Positions 22,335-31,227 of a DNA stretch of 44,977 nucleotides are shown piece by piece. The stretch spans positions 1 through 44,977 of the forward strand of contig CADEED010000019.1 of the NCBI GenBank assembly GCA_902826225.1, read 5' to 3'. The notes beneath the pieces are model-generated. The model worked only from the letters and a program-made list of their open reading frames with translations, was not told the origin of the DNA and ran no database searches. Each line of letters begins with the position of its first letter. Position 1 is the first letter of the stretch. Source of the stretch: an uncultured Pseudomonadota bacterium. Lineage in GTDB: Bacteria > Pseudomonadota > Gammaproteobacteria > Steroidobacterales > Steroidobacteraceae. Both the position numbers and the translations under genes were made by a program.

Positions 22335-23678
22335 ATGCATATTCTCGAAGACGCGGCGCGCCGCGCAGTCTCGTACTTAGGTTCCCTCGAGACTCGCCCC
22401 GTCCGCCCGGACCCGGACGCCGTTGCCAGGCTGGATGAACTCTTCATCCCGGCCCCAAAGACGCCGACGCCCGAAGCCGAGGTCCTCGCCCACCTCGACG
22501 ATCTCATCTCCCCCGCCACCATGGCCATGGCCGGCCCGCGCTTCTTCGGCTTCGTCATCGGCGGATCGTTGCCCGTGACCGTGGCGGTTAACTGGCTGGC
22601 CACCGCCTGGGATCAGAACGCCTGCTTCGACGCGTCGACGCCGGGTGTCTCACGCATCGAAGAAGCCGCGCGCCGCTGGCTGCTCGAGCTGCTCGACCTG
22701 CCGCGCGAGTGCGCGGTCGGCTTCGTGACCGGCGCCACGGTGGCGAACTTCACCGCCTTGGCCGCTGCCCGTCACGCGGTGCTCAAACGTTCCGGCTGGA
22801 ACGTCGAGGCGGATGGATTGTTCGGCGCGCCGCCGGTGCAGGTGGTGGTCGGAGAGGAAGTCCACCCATCGCTGGTCAAGGCGCTCGGCATGTTGGGGTT
22901 CGGGCGGTCGCGGGTGACGCGCGTGCCGGTCGATGCCCAAGGACGGATGCGGGCGGACAAACTACCTCGCTTCACCTCGCCGGCGATCCTCTGCGTGCAG
23001 GCAGGCAACGTGAACAGCGGATCTTTCGATCCGTTCCCGGAGCTCTGCGCCGCGGCGCGGGAGGCCGGCGCTTGGGTGCATGTGGATGGCGCATTCGGGC
23101 TTTGGGCGCGGGCATCACAGAAGCTCGCGCCGCTCACGCGCGGGCTCGAGCTCGCGGATTCGTGGGCGACGGACGCACACAAATGGCTGAACGTGCCGTA
23201 TGACAGCGGGCTCGCATTCGTGCGGGACGCGCATGCGTTGCAGGCGGCGATGGCCATCACGGCGGAGTATCTGCCGGCGCCGGGTGGGCAGCGCAATCCT
23301 GCGGATTACACGCCGGAGCTGTCGCGACGGGCGCGAGGGATCGAGATCTATGCGGCGTTGAAGAGTCTGGGCCGGGAAGGACTCGCGCGGATGGTCGAGC
23401 GAAATTGCGTCCAGGCGCAGCGGTTCGCCGAGGGACTGCGGAGCGCGGGGTTCGCGGTGCTCAACGACGTGGTGCTGAATCAAGTCGTGGTGAGCTTTGG
23501 AGAGGATGCGCGGACGCGAAAAGTGATCGAGGCCATTCAGCGGGATGGAACCTGCTGGGCTGGAGTCACGGTCTGGCAAGGTCAGACCGGCATGCGGATC
23601 AGCGTGTCGTCGTGGGCGACGAGTGATGCGGATGTCGAGCGAAGCTTGCAGGCGATAGTCAGGTGTGCGAAAGCTTAA
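22335..23678 (+). CDS. PLP-dependent group II decarboxylase-like enzyme
   Basis: A 447-residue fold-type I PLP enzyme of the group II amino-acid decarboxylase family (glutamate, tryptophan and tyrosine decarboxylase relatives). Family features are RFFGFVIGGSLPVTVAVNWL near the N-terminus, GFVTGATVANFTALAAARHA (cofactor phosphate region), VHVDGAFG with the Asp that contacts the pyridine ring, and the Schiff-base lysine in SWATDAHKWLNVPYDSG. The N-terminal ~50 residues are typical for the family. The ATG at 22335 has GGGGA seven bases upstream and was preferred over an in-frame ATG at 22263. The substrate cannot be read from sequence; many such proteins are annotated as aspartate aminotransferase family or aromatic-L-amino-acid decarboxylase. 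It appears to be a stand-alone gene. Confidence 0.85.
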   Translation: MHILEDAARRAVSYLGSLETRPVRPDPDAVARLDELFIPAPKTPTPEAEVLAHLDDLISPATMAMAGPRFFGFVIGGSLPVTVAVNWLATAWDQNACFDASTPGVSRIEEAARRWLLELLDLPRECAVGFVTGATVANFTALAAARHAVLKRSGWNVEADGLFGAPPVQVVVGEEVHPSLVKALGMLGFGRSRVTRVPVDAQGRMRADKLPRFTSPAILCVQAGNVNSGSFDPFPELCAAAREAGAWVHVDGAFGLWARASQKLAPLTRGLELADSWATDAHKWLNVPYDSGLAFVRDAHALQAAMAITAEYLPAPGGQRNPADYTPELSRRARGIEIYAALKSLGREGLARMVERNCVQAQRFAEGLRSAGFAVLNDVVLNQVVVSFGEDARTRKVIEAIQRDGTCWAGVTVWQGQTGMRISVSSWATSDADVERSLQAIVRCAKA

Positions 23679-23745
23679 GGGCGTGCTGGCGGGCAGGCTG
23701 CTCGCGACCCGATCGTCACTGAGCAGCCCGCGACGCCACGCAAGG

Positions 23746-24153
23746 TCAACGGGTGAACCGCGATCCGATGTTGAGCTGGGCGCCATCCACGTCGCACTTG
23801 CCATCCCGGGCTCCGATGACGAAGCGGGCGTTCTGATACCCGGCCGCAATCGCCGCGAAGTACTGGGTGTCGTAGTTGTCCTCGAAGTAGCAGCCGAAGT
23901 ACACGCCGTTCAACTTGGCGGAGAAGTACGTCATGCCGTTGGCCCGGTAGTCCAGCTGCGCGTAGGCTTCTGGGTCGGCGCTGTTGCGAAAGCCACGCAT
24001 GGTTCCCACGCAGCCATGGATGTATGACCCCGTGTGGTCAGCGGTGGCCTTGGAGCAGTTAACAACGTCGCTTCCAGCGACCCCCGCGCCGGCGGGAGTG
24101 GCAGGCAGAGAGAGCACACAGACAACGGCGACGGCAGCAGCAGCGATTTTCAT
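23746..24153 (-). CDS. Small secreted cysteine-containing protein, unknown
   Basis: A 135-residue protein starting at the ATG at 24153, with AAGGA seven bases upstream. It has a clear signal peptide (MKIAAAAVAVVCVLSLPATP, cut after AGA or GAG near residue 24). The mature ~110 residues contain four cysteines (VNCSKA, IHGCVG, FGCYF and GKCDVD) that could form two disulphides, and aromatic strands such as AQLDYRANGMTYFSAKLNG. It is probably periplasmic or secreted. I do not recognise the family. It follows the coiled-coil membrane protein gene by 16 bp in the same direction, so the two form a likely operon. Confidence 0.55.
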   Translation of the reverse strand: MKIAAAAVAVVCVLSLPATPAGAGVAGSDVVNCSKATADHTGSYIHGCVGTMRGFRNSADPEAYAQLDYRANGMTYFSAKLNGVYFGCYFEDNYDTQYFAAIAAGYQNARFVIGARDGKCDVDGAQLNIGSRFTR

Positions 24154-24169
24154 GGGAGTCCTTTCTTGA

Positions 24170-24685
24170 TCAAGGTAACGTGAAGGGAATTTCTGTCGGA
24201 ACGATCTGCGACGTGTTGATGGCGTGCGCAATGCGCCGGCGGATCTCGAACGCTTCGTCACGAGGCAGCTGATCGAGCTCACCGCGGAGCGTTTCCACAT
24301 TTTCGGGCGTCAGTTGGCCAGAGCGCAGAATGTATTCGGCGCTGCGCCGGGCCGCAGCGAGTCGCTCGGCCTGCTGGGGCGACGCGACAGGCGGCGGCGA
24401 GACTTCCTGCGGCTGTGCTTGCGACGTGCCCAATAGCACTGCGCGCGAATCCGGCGGACGCGCGAACGACTGGCCAGACTCGGCCGGCGCCACCCGGGCA
24501 TTCGCCGCGGCGGCAAGGACCTCGATGCGTTCGGCAAGTTCTTCCGCCCGCCGCGACGCGGTGTGGTTTTGCCAGATCATCGCGCCGAGCCCGACAACGG
24601 CGAGCGCCGCCCAGGACCAGCGGTGACCAGAAATTCGATCGTTGGAGCGATCGGCGGAGCGCAATTCAGGCTTGATGGGCGACAT
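24170..24685 (-). CDS. Single-span membrane protein with periplasmic helical domain, unknown
   Basis: A 171-residue protein. A basic, polar N-terminus (about 22 residues) is followed by one membrane helix (WSWAALAVVGLGAMIWQ) and then a helical, Ala/Glu-rich region (SRRAEELAERIEVLAAAANA) with coiled-coil tendency, a Pro/Ala/Gln-rich linker, and a second helical part (TPENVETLRGELDQLPRDEA). By the positive-inside rule, the C-terminal part should face the periplasm. Function is unknown. It lies 16 bp upstream of the small secreted protein gene in the same direction, suggesting joint expression. Confidence 0.55.
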   Translation of the reverse strand: MSPIKPELRSADRSNDRISGHRWSWAALAVVGLGAMIWQNHTASRRAEELAERIEVLAAAANARVAPAESGQSFARPPDSRAVLLGTSQAQPQEVSPPPVASPQQAERLAAARRSAEYILRSGQLTPENVETLRGELDQLPRDEAFEIRRRIAHAINTSQIVPTEIPFTLP

Positions 24686-24772
24686 GCGGAATGAGTAACG
24701 CCCGGCGGATTTCCGGTTCCGCCGATCTGTTCCCGAAGTTCTGCGCCGGCGCTAGCGGCTAAGACTCAACGC

Positions 24773-25474
24773 TCACGCCTTCCCATACACCGGGACAACC
24801 GCGCCCCGCGTGACGACGTTCTCCGGGGACGCGAGAAACAGGATCGTCGCCGCGACTTCCTCGACTTTCGGCCACGACGCGAAATCGGCATCCGGCATGG
24901 CCTTGCGATTGGCCGGCGTATCCATGATCGACGGCGCGACGGCATTGACGAGAATGTCTTCGCCTGCGAGCTCCGTCCCGAGCGCAGTGGTCAGTGCCGC
25001 CATGCCCGCTTTGGCAATGGTGTAGGCCACGCTGCCGGCCCCGAGACGCGGTTCGAGTGCCTGGCGCGCGGCGACGTTGACTATGCGACCGCCCTGCTTT
25101 CGCTTACGCATCGACGCCACTGCTGCGCGGCTGCAGACGTATGCGGAGACGAGGTTCGACTCGAGCTGGTTCATCAGCACGGACTTGTCGCTGCGGGCGA
25201 TCGGCGCACCGGCATAGGCGCCTGCGATGTGGATCGAAGCCCAGAGGTCCTCGAGTCCGTCGTAGTAGCGAGTGACGGCGGCTTCATCCGAGAGGTCGCC
25301 GACCACATCTAACGACGCGCGCGGGTGTCCTCGCAGGGCAGAACGCTCGACCGACTGCGCAGTTCGATGGGGAACGTGGCACCAAGCTCCCAGTCGAAGG
25401 AGCGCATCCAGCATTGCGGCACCGAGAGCTCCGGAGCCACCGGTCACGACTATATTCCGATTCTGAAAGTTCAT
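24773..25474 (-). CDS. Short-chain dehydrogenase/reductase
   Basis: A 233-residue classical SDR. The cofactor motif TGGSGALG is at residues 11-18. Catalytic Tyr and Lys are present in AYTIAKAG (YxxxK), but the serine expected about a dozen residues earlier falls in NVAARQALEPRLGAGS, where the usual IVNVSS reads IVNVAA. The catalytic serine position is therefore probably Ala, which could reduce or change activity. The loss of Ser suggests a noncanonical substrate or a binding protein. The next 420 bp upstream hold the tRNA-Thr fragment and the leader of the EF-G gene. Confidence 0.85.
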   Translation of the reverse strand: MNFQNRNIVVTGGSGALGAAMLDALLRLGAWCHVPHRTAQSVERSALRGHPRASLDVVGDLSDEAAVTRYYDGLEDLWASIHIAGAYAGAPIARSDKSVLMNQLESNLVSAYVCSRAAVASMRKRKQGGRIVNVAARQALEPRLGAGSVAYTIAKAGMAALTTALGTELAGEDILVNAVAPSIMDTPANRKAMPDADFASWPKVEEVAATILFLASPENVVTRGAVVPVYGKA

Positions 25475-25544
25475 AGTTGAGCCTAATGTCGGCGGAAGGC
25501 GAGATTGCCAGATGGACCAACCTCTAGTTTGATCGGACAGGATT

Positions 25545-25595
25545 TGGTGCCGGCTGCAGGGATCGAACCCGCGACCCCCTGATTACAAATCAGAT
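25545..25595 (-). other. 3' half of tRNA-Thr(TGT), probable attachment-site remnant
   Basis: On the minus strand the sequence contains an anticodon stem-loop (TCTGA-TTTGTAA-TCAGG, anticodon TGT), a variable loop, a T arm (GCGGG-TTCGATC-CCTGC), the 3' acceptor strand AGCCGGC, a discriminator A and an encoded CCA at 25545-25547. The expected 5' half (GCCGGCT and a D arm) is absent: the bases upstream of the anticodon stem show neither. Site-specific integrases commonly use exactly this 3' half as attachment site and leave a copy of it at the far end of the element. By that logic the inserted DNA lies on the side of higher coordinates. No integrase gene is in the window. Confidence 0.7.
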
Positions 25596-25896
25596 GACGA
25601 TTCGAACTAACTAAATGATCGTGGGCCGCCAACTGGGACGGGACGGCTATTTTTGACCGGCCACAGTGCACAGCAGGTCGCCAGATACCACTCATCTCTA
25701 TACACAGAAGCTTCGAATCTTCGGCGCGCTGCCGAGACTTGCAAGCTACTGAATGTAATAGCTTTTTCGCTGTCCGGTTCCGCTGCTCACTCTCCCCAAG
25801 CATTCCTTCCCGTTTTTCACTACCATTCGCCGCTCCAAAAAAGCCTCCGAGCCCGCTCCGGGGCAGCCAAACGTCTGATTTCCTAGGAATTTCGCA
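25596..25896. other. Gene-free leader of the EF-G gene
   Basis: About 300 bases between the tRNA fragment and the EF-G start. It is AT-richer than its surroundings, and an imperfect repeat (ACGAT / ATCGT flanking about 20 bases) sits right beside the tRNA fragment. I see no convincing promoter pair, tRNA part or open frame. The only feature near the gene is AGGA eight bases before the ATG. Confidence 0.4.
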
Positions 25897-28059
25897 ATGC
25901 CGCGTACAACGCCTCTAGCCGACATCCGCAACATCGGAATCATCGCCCACGTCGATGCCGGTAAGACCACCACCACCGAACGCATCCTTTATTACACGGG
26001 CAAGAAGCACACGATCGTCGAGATCCACGAAACCAAGGATCTGAAGACGACGACGACGACGGACTACCTGGAGCAGGAACAGAAGCGCGGCATCACGATT
26101 CAGTCCGCGGCGGTCTCGACCTTCTGGCGCAAGAAGAAGATCAACGTCATCGACACCCCCGGGCACGTGGACTTCACGATCGAAGTGAACCGTTCCCTGC
26201 GCGTGCTCGACGGCGCGGTGGTCGTGTTCGACGGCGTGGCCGGCGTGGAGCCGCAGTCGGAGACGAACTGGCGTCTCGCGAACAACTACAACGTTCCGCG
26301 CATCTGCTACGTGAACAAGATGGACCGCAGCGGCGCGAACTTCGTGCGCTGCATGGACATGATCCGCACGCGCTTGGGCGCGCGCCCGCTCGCCGTCCAG
26401 ATCCCGATCGGCTCGGAAGACAACTTCAAGGGCATGATCGACCTGGTCGAAGAGAACGCGCTCGTCTGGGACTCGGACGACAAGGACGCGAAGTGGCAGG
26501 TGATCCCGGTCGGCGACGGCAAGGGGCTCGCGGACAAGCTCGGCATCACGGTGCCGTCGGATCGCAAGATCCTGGACAACTACTCGAAGTACCGCGCCGA
26601 ACTCGTGGACACCGCCCTCGAGATGGACGACGAGGCGATGGAGAAATACCTCACGGACAACGTGCCGCCCACGGCGGACGTGCTGCGCGCCTGCATCCGC
26701 AAGGGCGTGATCAACAGCGTCTTCAACCCGGTGCTCTGCGGCTCTTCGTATAAGAACAAGGGCGTGCAGCAGGTGCTGGACGCGGTGGTCGACTACATGC
26801 CGGCCCCGACGGACGTCGAAGCCATCAAGACGGTGGACGCGGACGGCAACCCGATCGGCGAGCGCATCACCTCGGACGACGAGCCGTTCTCGGGTCTTGC
26901 GTTCAAGGTGATCAACGACACGTACGGCGCGTTGACGTTCGTGCGCGTGTACTCGGGCGTGCTCACGAAGGGCATGTCGGTGACGAACACGACTCGCGGT
27001 AAACGCGAAAAGATCGGCCGCATGGTCGAGATGTTCGCGGACAAGCAGAACCCGATCGAAGAGGCCCGCGCGGGCGACATCATCGCGCTGGTCTCGCTGG
27101 CGGAGACGGATACGGGCGACACGCTGTGCGACACGGACCACCAGGTGGTGCTCGAGCGCATGCGCTTCCCGGATCCCGTGATCTCGGTGTCGGTGAAGGC
27201 AAAGACGAAGGCGGAAGCCGAGAAGTTCGGCGCGGCGCTGGGCAAGATGGTTCGCGCCGATCCCTCGCTGCACCTGGAGACGGATCGCGAGACGAACGAG
27301 ACGATCCTGCGCGGCATGGGTGAGCTTCATCTGGAAGTCACTTTGGACCGTATGCGCACGGAATTCGGCGTCGAAGGCGTGATGGGCGAGCCGCAGGTGG
27401 CCTATCGCGAGAGCTTCACGAAATCGATCGACGAGCACTACGTGCACAAGAAGCAGACCGGCGGTTCGGGCCAGTTCGCCGAGGTGTGGATCAAGTTCGA
27501 GCCGCTCGAGCGCGGCGCGGGCTTCGTGTTCGAAGACGCGACGACGGGCGGCTCGGTGCCGCGCGAGTTCGTGCCGGCGGTGGAGAAGGGGCTCAAGATC
27601 CAGAAGGAAGACGGTGTGCTGGCGCACTTCCCCACCGTGGACTTCAAAGCCACGCTGCATGACGGCTCGTACCACGACGTCGACTCGAACGCGCTGACGT
27701 TCGAAATCGCGGCGAAGGCGTGCTTCCGCGAGGGCATCCGCAAGGCGGGACCGCAGTTGCTGGAGCCGGTGATGAAGGTGGAGACGGTGTCGCCTGGGGA
27801 TTACCTGGGTGACGTGATCGGTGACATGAACCGTCGGCGCGGGACGATTCTCGAGCAGGTGGAGCGTGGGACGAACACGGCGGTGGTGGCCACGATTCCG
27901 CTTTCGGAAATGTTCGGGTACATCGGGCAGCTGCGGTCGATGAGCTCGGGTCGTGCGTCGTTCACGATGGAGTTCTCGCACTACGATCCGGTGCCGAAGA
28001 ACAAGGCGGACGAAGTGATCGCGGAAGTCGAGAAGCGCCGCAAGGGCGCGAACGCGTAG
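25897..28059 (+). CDS. Divergent elongation factor G paralogue
   Basis: A 720-residue translational GTPase with complete GTP-binding motifs: G1 [10 protein letters not shown] (17-26), G2 RGITI (64-68), G3 DTPGH (86-90), G4 NKMD (140-143) and G5 CGSS. Domains II to V follow, with [11 protein letters not shown] (domain IV region) and the C-terminal [20 protein letters not shown]. It should catalyse ribosomal translocation or splitting. The switch I stretch is unusual: between YYTG and [10 protein letters not shown] it has about five more residues than E. coli EF-G and reads [15 protein letters not shown] instead of HDGAATMDWM. Relatives of this type are second EF-G copies rather than the str-operon fusA. 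It stands alone, without rpsL, rpsG or tuf, next to the tRNA remnant. RBS is AGGA eight bases before ATG. Confidence 0.85.
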   Translation: MPRTTPLADIRNIGIIAHVDAGKTTTTERILYYTGKKHTIVEIHETKDLKTTTTTDYLEQEQKRGITIQSAAVSTFWRKKKINVIDTPGHVDFTIEVNRSLRVLDGAVVVFDGVAGVEPQSETNWRLANNYNVPRICYVNKMDRSGANFVRCMDMIRTRLGARPLAVQIPIGSEDNFKGMIDLVEENALVWDSDDKDAKWQVIPVGDGKGLADKLGITVPSDRKILDNYSKYRAELVDTALEMDDEAMEKYLTDNVPPTADVLRACIRKGVINSVFNPVLCGSSYKNKGVQQVLDAVVDYMPAPTDVEAIKTVDADGNPIGERITSDDEPFSGLAFKVINDTYGALTFVRVYSGVLTKGMSVTNTTRGKREKIGRMVEMFADKQNPIEEARAGDIIALVSLAETDTGDTLCDTDHQVVLERMRFPDPVISVSVKAKTKAEAEKFGAALGKMVRADPSLHLETDRETNETILRGMGELHLEVTLDRMRTEFGVEGVMGEPQVAYRESFTKSIDEHYVHKKQTGGSGQFAEVWIKFEPLERGAGFVFEDATTGGSVPREFVPAVEKGLKIQKEDGVLAHFPTVDFKATLHDGSYHDVDSNALTFEIAAKACFREGIRKAGPQLLEPVMKVETVSPGDYLGDVIGDMNRRRGTILEQVERGTNTAVVATIPLSEMFGYIGQLRSMSSGRASFTMEFSHYDPVPKNKADEVIAEVEKRRKGANA

Positions 28060-28060
28060 G

Positions 28061-28141
28061 AAAAGGGGTCAGACCTATTTTTGGTAGGTCGGCTTCAGTC
28101 GATTCGAAGGGGTCAGACCAAAAATAGGTCTGACCCCTTTT
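28061..28141. repeat. REPIN-like inverted-repeat element, copy 1 (also hairpin terminator)
   Basis: Arms of 25 bp at 28061-28085 and 28117-28141 are perfect reverse complements (core GGGGTCAGACCTATTTTTGG) around a 31-bp spacer. Within the spacer edge, a third AAGGGGTCAGACC (28107-28119) pairs with GGTCTGACCCCTT (28127-28139) over a 7-base loop, a strong hairpin followed by T residues that could stop transcription of both the EF-G gene and, on the other strand, the pump operon. Copy 2 at 32416-32498 has the same arms and the same spacer length. The RND gene reads through this element and ends in it. Confidence 0.8.
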
Positions 28142-31100
28142 CTCACCACCACGAAGAACGCCGGCACGAAGAAGATCGCCAGCAGTGTCCCGGTGATCAT
28201 CCCGCCGATCACGGCGGTGCCGATCGCCACGCGGCTTGCCGCGCCCGCGCCGGTGGCCAGTGCGAGCGGCAGCACACCGAAGATGAACGCGAGCGACGTC
28301 ATGACGATCGGCCGCAATCGCAGCCGCGCCGCGGCGATCACCGCCTCGCGCACGCTCTGCCCCGCTCGCTCGGCCTGCTCCGCGAACTCGACGATGAGGA
28401 TCGCGTTCTTGGCCGCGAGTCCCATCGTCGTCAGCAATCCCACCTGGAAATACACGTCGTTGTCGAGCCCGCGCAGCCACACGGCGAGCGCCGCTCCCAG
28501 CACGCCGACGGGTACGACCATGAGCACGGCGACCGGTATCGACCAGCTCTCGTACAACGCCGCGAGGCACAGGAACACGACTAACAAAGACAACGCATAG
28601 AGCACCGGCGCCTGTCCGCTGGAGAGCCGCTCCTGGTACGAGAGGCCGCTCCACGCCACGGCCGTGCCGGGCAGCGTGCCCGCGATCTGCGCCATGCGCT
28701 CCATCGCCTCGCCGGTGCTCTCGCCTTCGGCCGCAGCGCCCTGGATCTCGTAGGCGCCGAGCCCGTTGAACCGGCTCAGCGACGCAGGGGATTGCCCCCA
28801 CGACGTGCGCGCGAACGCGCTGAACGGCGCCATCTCGCCGGCATCATTGCGCACGAACCAGTCCGCCAGATCCTCGGGACGGCTGCGGAACTGCGCGTCG
28901 CCCTGCACGTACACGCGCTTGACGCGCCCCCGATCGACGAAGTCGTTGACGTAATCGCCGGCCCAGGCGGCGTTCAGGGTGGCGTCGACGGCGCTCTGCG
29001 ACAGCCCGAGCGCGCCGACCTTCGCCTGGTCGATGTCGACGCTCAGCGTGGGCGCATCGGCCAGCGAGTTGGTGCGCACGTTGGTCACCGCGGCCTCCGA
29101 GCGCGCGGCGGCGAGCAATTTGTCGCGCGCGGCCTGGAAGTCCGCGCGGCTCAGCCCGCCGCTGTTCAGGAGCTGCAGGGTGAAGCCGCTCGACTGCCCG
29201 AGGCCGCGCACGGGCGGGGGATTCAGCGCGAAGAATTCGACGTCCCGCAGGCGCGCGAGCGCGCGCGTCGCCCGCTGCGTCACGGCGCCGGCGCTGTTCT
29301 CGCTGCCCTCGCGTTCGTCCCAGGGCGCGAGTGCGATGAAGCCGCGGCCCGCATTCTGCCCCGACCCGGCCTGCCCGGCGCCGACCACGGTGAAGATCAA
29401 GGGGACATTGGCGCGCTCTTCCTCGAGGAAGTACTTCTCGATTTCGCGACCTGCCGCAAGCGTGCGCGGCGTGGTCGCTCCCGGCGGCAGGGTGAACTGC
29501 AACTGGGCGATGCCCTGGTCCTCGACGGGCAGGAAGCTCGTGGGCAACGTGACGAGCAGCGCGGCCAGCGCGGCGACGAGGACTAGATAGGCCGCCATCG
29601 TGATGCCGAGGCGGTCCAGCACCCGCACGACGCCGGTCCGGTAACGATCCGCCGTGCGGTCGAACCAGTGCTGGAAGCGTTCTCCGAGGCGCCGCAGGCG
29701 GGTGGACTTCGCGGCGTGCCCCGGCTTCAACAGCGTCGCGGCCAGCGCCGGCGTGAGCACCAGGGCCACCACCACGGACAGGACCATCGCCGCGACCATC
29801 GTCACGGAGAACTGGCGATAGATCTCGCCCACCGAGCCGCCGAAGAAGGCCATCGGCAGGAACACGGCCGACAACACCAGCGCGATGGCGATCAGCGCGG
29901 TCTGGATCTCCTGCATCGACTGGATCGTGGCGTCCCGCGCGGAGATGCCCGGTTGCTCCCGCATCACGCGCTCGACGTTCTCGACGACGACGATCGCGTC
30001 GTCGACCAGCAGTCCGATCGACAGCACCATCCCGAACAGGGTCAGCGTGTTGATCGAGAAGCCGAACGCCGCGAGCACGCCGAACGTGCCCAGCAGCACC
30101 ACGGGAACCGCGATCGCCGGAATCAGCGTGGCCCGCCAGCTCTGCAGGAAGACGAACATGACGATGACCACCAGTACGATGGCCTCGAACAGCGTGATCA
30201 GCACTTCACGAATGGACAGGCGCACGAACGCCGAGCTGTCGAGCGGGAAGGCGTACTTGAAGCCGCGGGGAAACGAGCGCGACTGGCGCGCGACTTCGGC
30301 TTTGACGAGGTCGGAGGTGGAGAGCGCATCGGCGCCGGGCGCGAGCTGGATGGCGATGCCGGCGCCCGGATGGCCGTTGAGCCGGCTCGTCACGTTGTAG
30401 CTCTCGTTGCCCAGCTCCACGCGCGCCACGTCCGCGATCCGCACGGTGGACGCGTCCTCCCGCGTCTTCACGATGATGTTCCTGAACTGCTCCGCGGTGT
30501 TGAGACGCGAGCGCGCGGTGACCGTCGCGTTGAGCATTTGCGTGTTGGCCGCCGGCTGTCCGCCGATCTGCCCGGCGGCGACCTGCGTGTTCTGCGCTTC
30601 GATGGCCGAGATCACGTCGCCCGGCATGAGCTGGAAGCTCGCGAGCTTCGCCGGATCGAGCCAGATGCGCATGGCGTACTGCGAGCCGAAGACGTTCACG
30701 TCGCCGACGCCCGGCAAGCGGCCCAGCGGGTCCTGCAGGTTCGAGACGAGGAAGTCGGAGACGTCGCCGTTGCTCGCCTGGTTGGACTCGTCGTAGATGG
30801 ACACGACCATCAGGAAGTCCGGGTTGGATTTCGTGACGACGAGGCCCTGCTGCTGCACGGCCTGTGGCAGGCGGGGCAGCGCCTGCTGAACCTTGTTCTG
30901 CACCTGCACCTGGGCGATGTCGGCGTTGGTGCCCTGGTCGAACGTCAGCGTCACGGTGGCCGCGCCGGCCGCGCTCGAGGTCGAGGAGAAATAGATCAGC
31001 CCCTCGATGCCGGTGAGCTGCTGCTCGAGCACCTGGGTGACGCTCGACTCGACCGTCTCCGCCGCGGCGCCCGGGTAGTTTGCCCGCCCGTTGACCGACG

Positions 31101-31224
31101 GCGGTGCGATGTCGGGGTACTGCTCCACCGGCAGCGTTGCAATGGCCGCGAGGCCGCCCAGCATGATGAGGATGCTGATGACCCACGCGAGCACGGGTCG
31201 ATCGATGAAGAGGCGGGACAGCAT
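28075..31224 (-). CDS. RND efflux transporter, hydrophobe/amphiphile (HAE-1) family
   Basis: A 1049-residue inner-membrane pump of the AcrB/MexB/MexF type. It starts MLSRLFIDRPVLAWVISILI, has the large periplasmic loops after helices 1 and 7, and carries the proton-relay aspartate pair in GLLVDDAIVVVENV (helix 4) plus a late GLAAKNAILIVEFAE (helix 10). The last helix reads FFVPAFFVVVRK, after which 21 codons and the TAG stop come from the REPIN-like element, so the native C-terminus has been replaced. It is 3 bp downstream of the adaptor gene and coupled to it. Substrates are typically drugs, dyes or solvents; no outer-membrane channel gene is adjacent, so a TolC-like protein must come from elsewhere. 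Confidence 0.93.
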   Translation of the reverse strand: MLSRLFIDRPVLAWVISILIMLGGLAAIATLPVEQYPDIAPPSVNGRANYPGAAAETVESSVTQVLEQQLTGIEGLIYFSSTSSAAGAATVTLTFDQGTNADIAQVQVQNKVQQALPRLPQAVQQQGLVVTKSNPDFLMVVSIYDESNQASNGDVSDFLVSNLQDPLGRLPGVGDVNVFGSQYAMRIWLDPAKLASFQLMPGDVISAIEAQNTQVAAGQIGGQPAANTQMLNATVTARSRLNTAEQFRNIIVKTREDASTVRIADVARVELGNESYNVTSRLNGHPGAGIAIQLAPGADALSTSDLVKAEVARQSRSFPRGFKYAFPLDSSAFVRLSIREVLITLFEAIVLVVIVMFVFLQSWRATLIPAIAVPVVLLGTFGVLAAFGFSINTLTLFGMVLSIGLLVDDAIVVVENVERVMREQPGISARDATIQSMQEIQTALIAIALVLSAVFLPMAFFGGSVGEIYRQFSVTMVAAMVLSVVVALVLTPALAATLLKPGHAAKSTRLRRLGERFQHWFDRTADRYRTGVVRVLDRLGITMAAYLVLVAALAALLVTLPTSFLPVEDQGIAQLQFTLPPGATTPRTLAAGREIEKYFLEEERANVPLIFTVVGAGQAGSGQNAGRGFIALAPWDEREGSENSAGAVTQRATRALARLRDVEFFALNPPPVRGLGQSSGFTLQLLNSGGLSRADFQAARDKLLAAARSEAAVTNVRTNSLADAPTLSVDIDQAKVGALGLSQSAVDATLNAAWAGDYVNDFVDRGRVKRVYVQGDAQFRSRPEDLADWFVRNDAGEMAPFSAFARTSWGQSPASLSRFNGLGAYEIQGAAAEGESTGEAMERMAQIAGTLPGTAVAWSGLSYQERLSSGQAPVLYALSLLVVFLCLAALYESWSIPVAVLMVVPVGVLGAALAVWLRGLDNDVYFQVGLLTTMGLAAKNAILIVEFAEQAERAGQSVREAVIAAARLRLRPIVMTSLAFIFGVLPLALATGAGAASRVAIGTAVIGGMITGTLLAIFFVPAFFVVVRKGVRPIFGLTPSNRLKPTYQK

Positions 31225-31227
31225 CGG

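Noticed and set aside
25483..25803. 106-residue minus-strand frame over the tRNA fragment
   Set aside because: Part of its translation (NQGVAGSIPAAGTKS) is simply the tRNA-Thr 3' half read as protein, a known false-gene pattern.
25915..27981. 688-residue open frame antisense to the EF-G gene
   Set aside because: His/Arg/Val-rich composition typical of the antisense of a GC-rich coding gene; EF-G on the other strand has clear motifs throughout.
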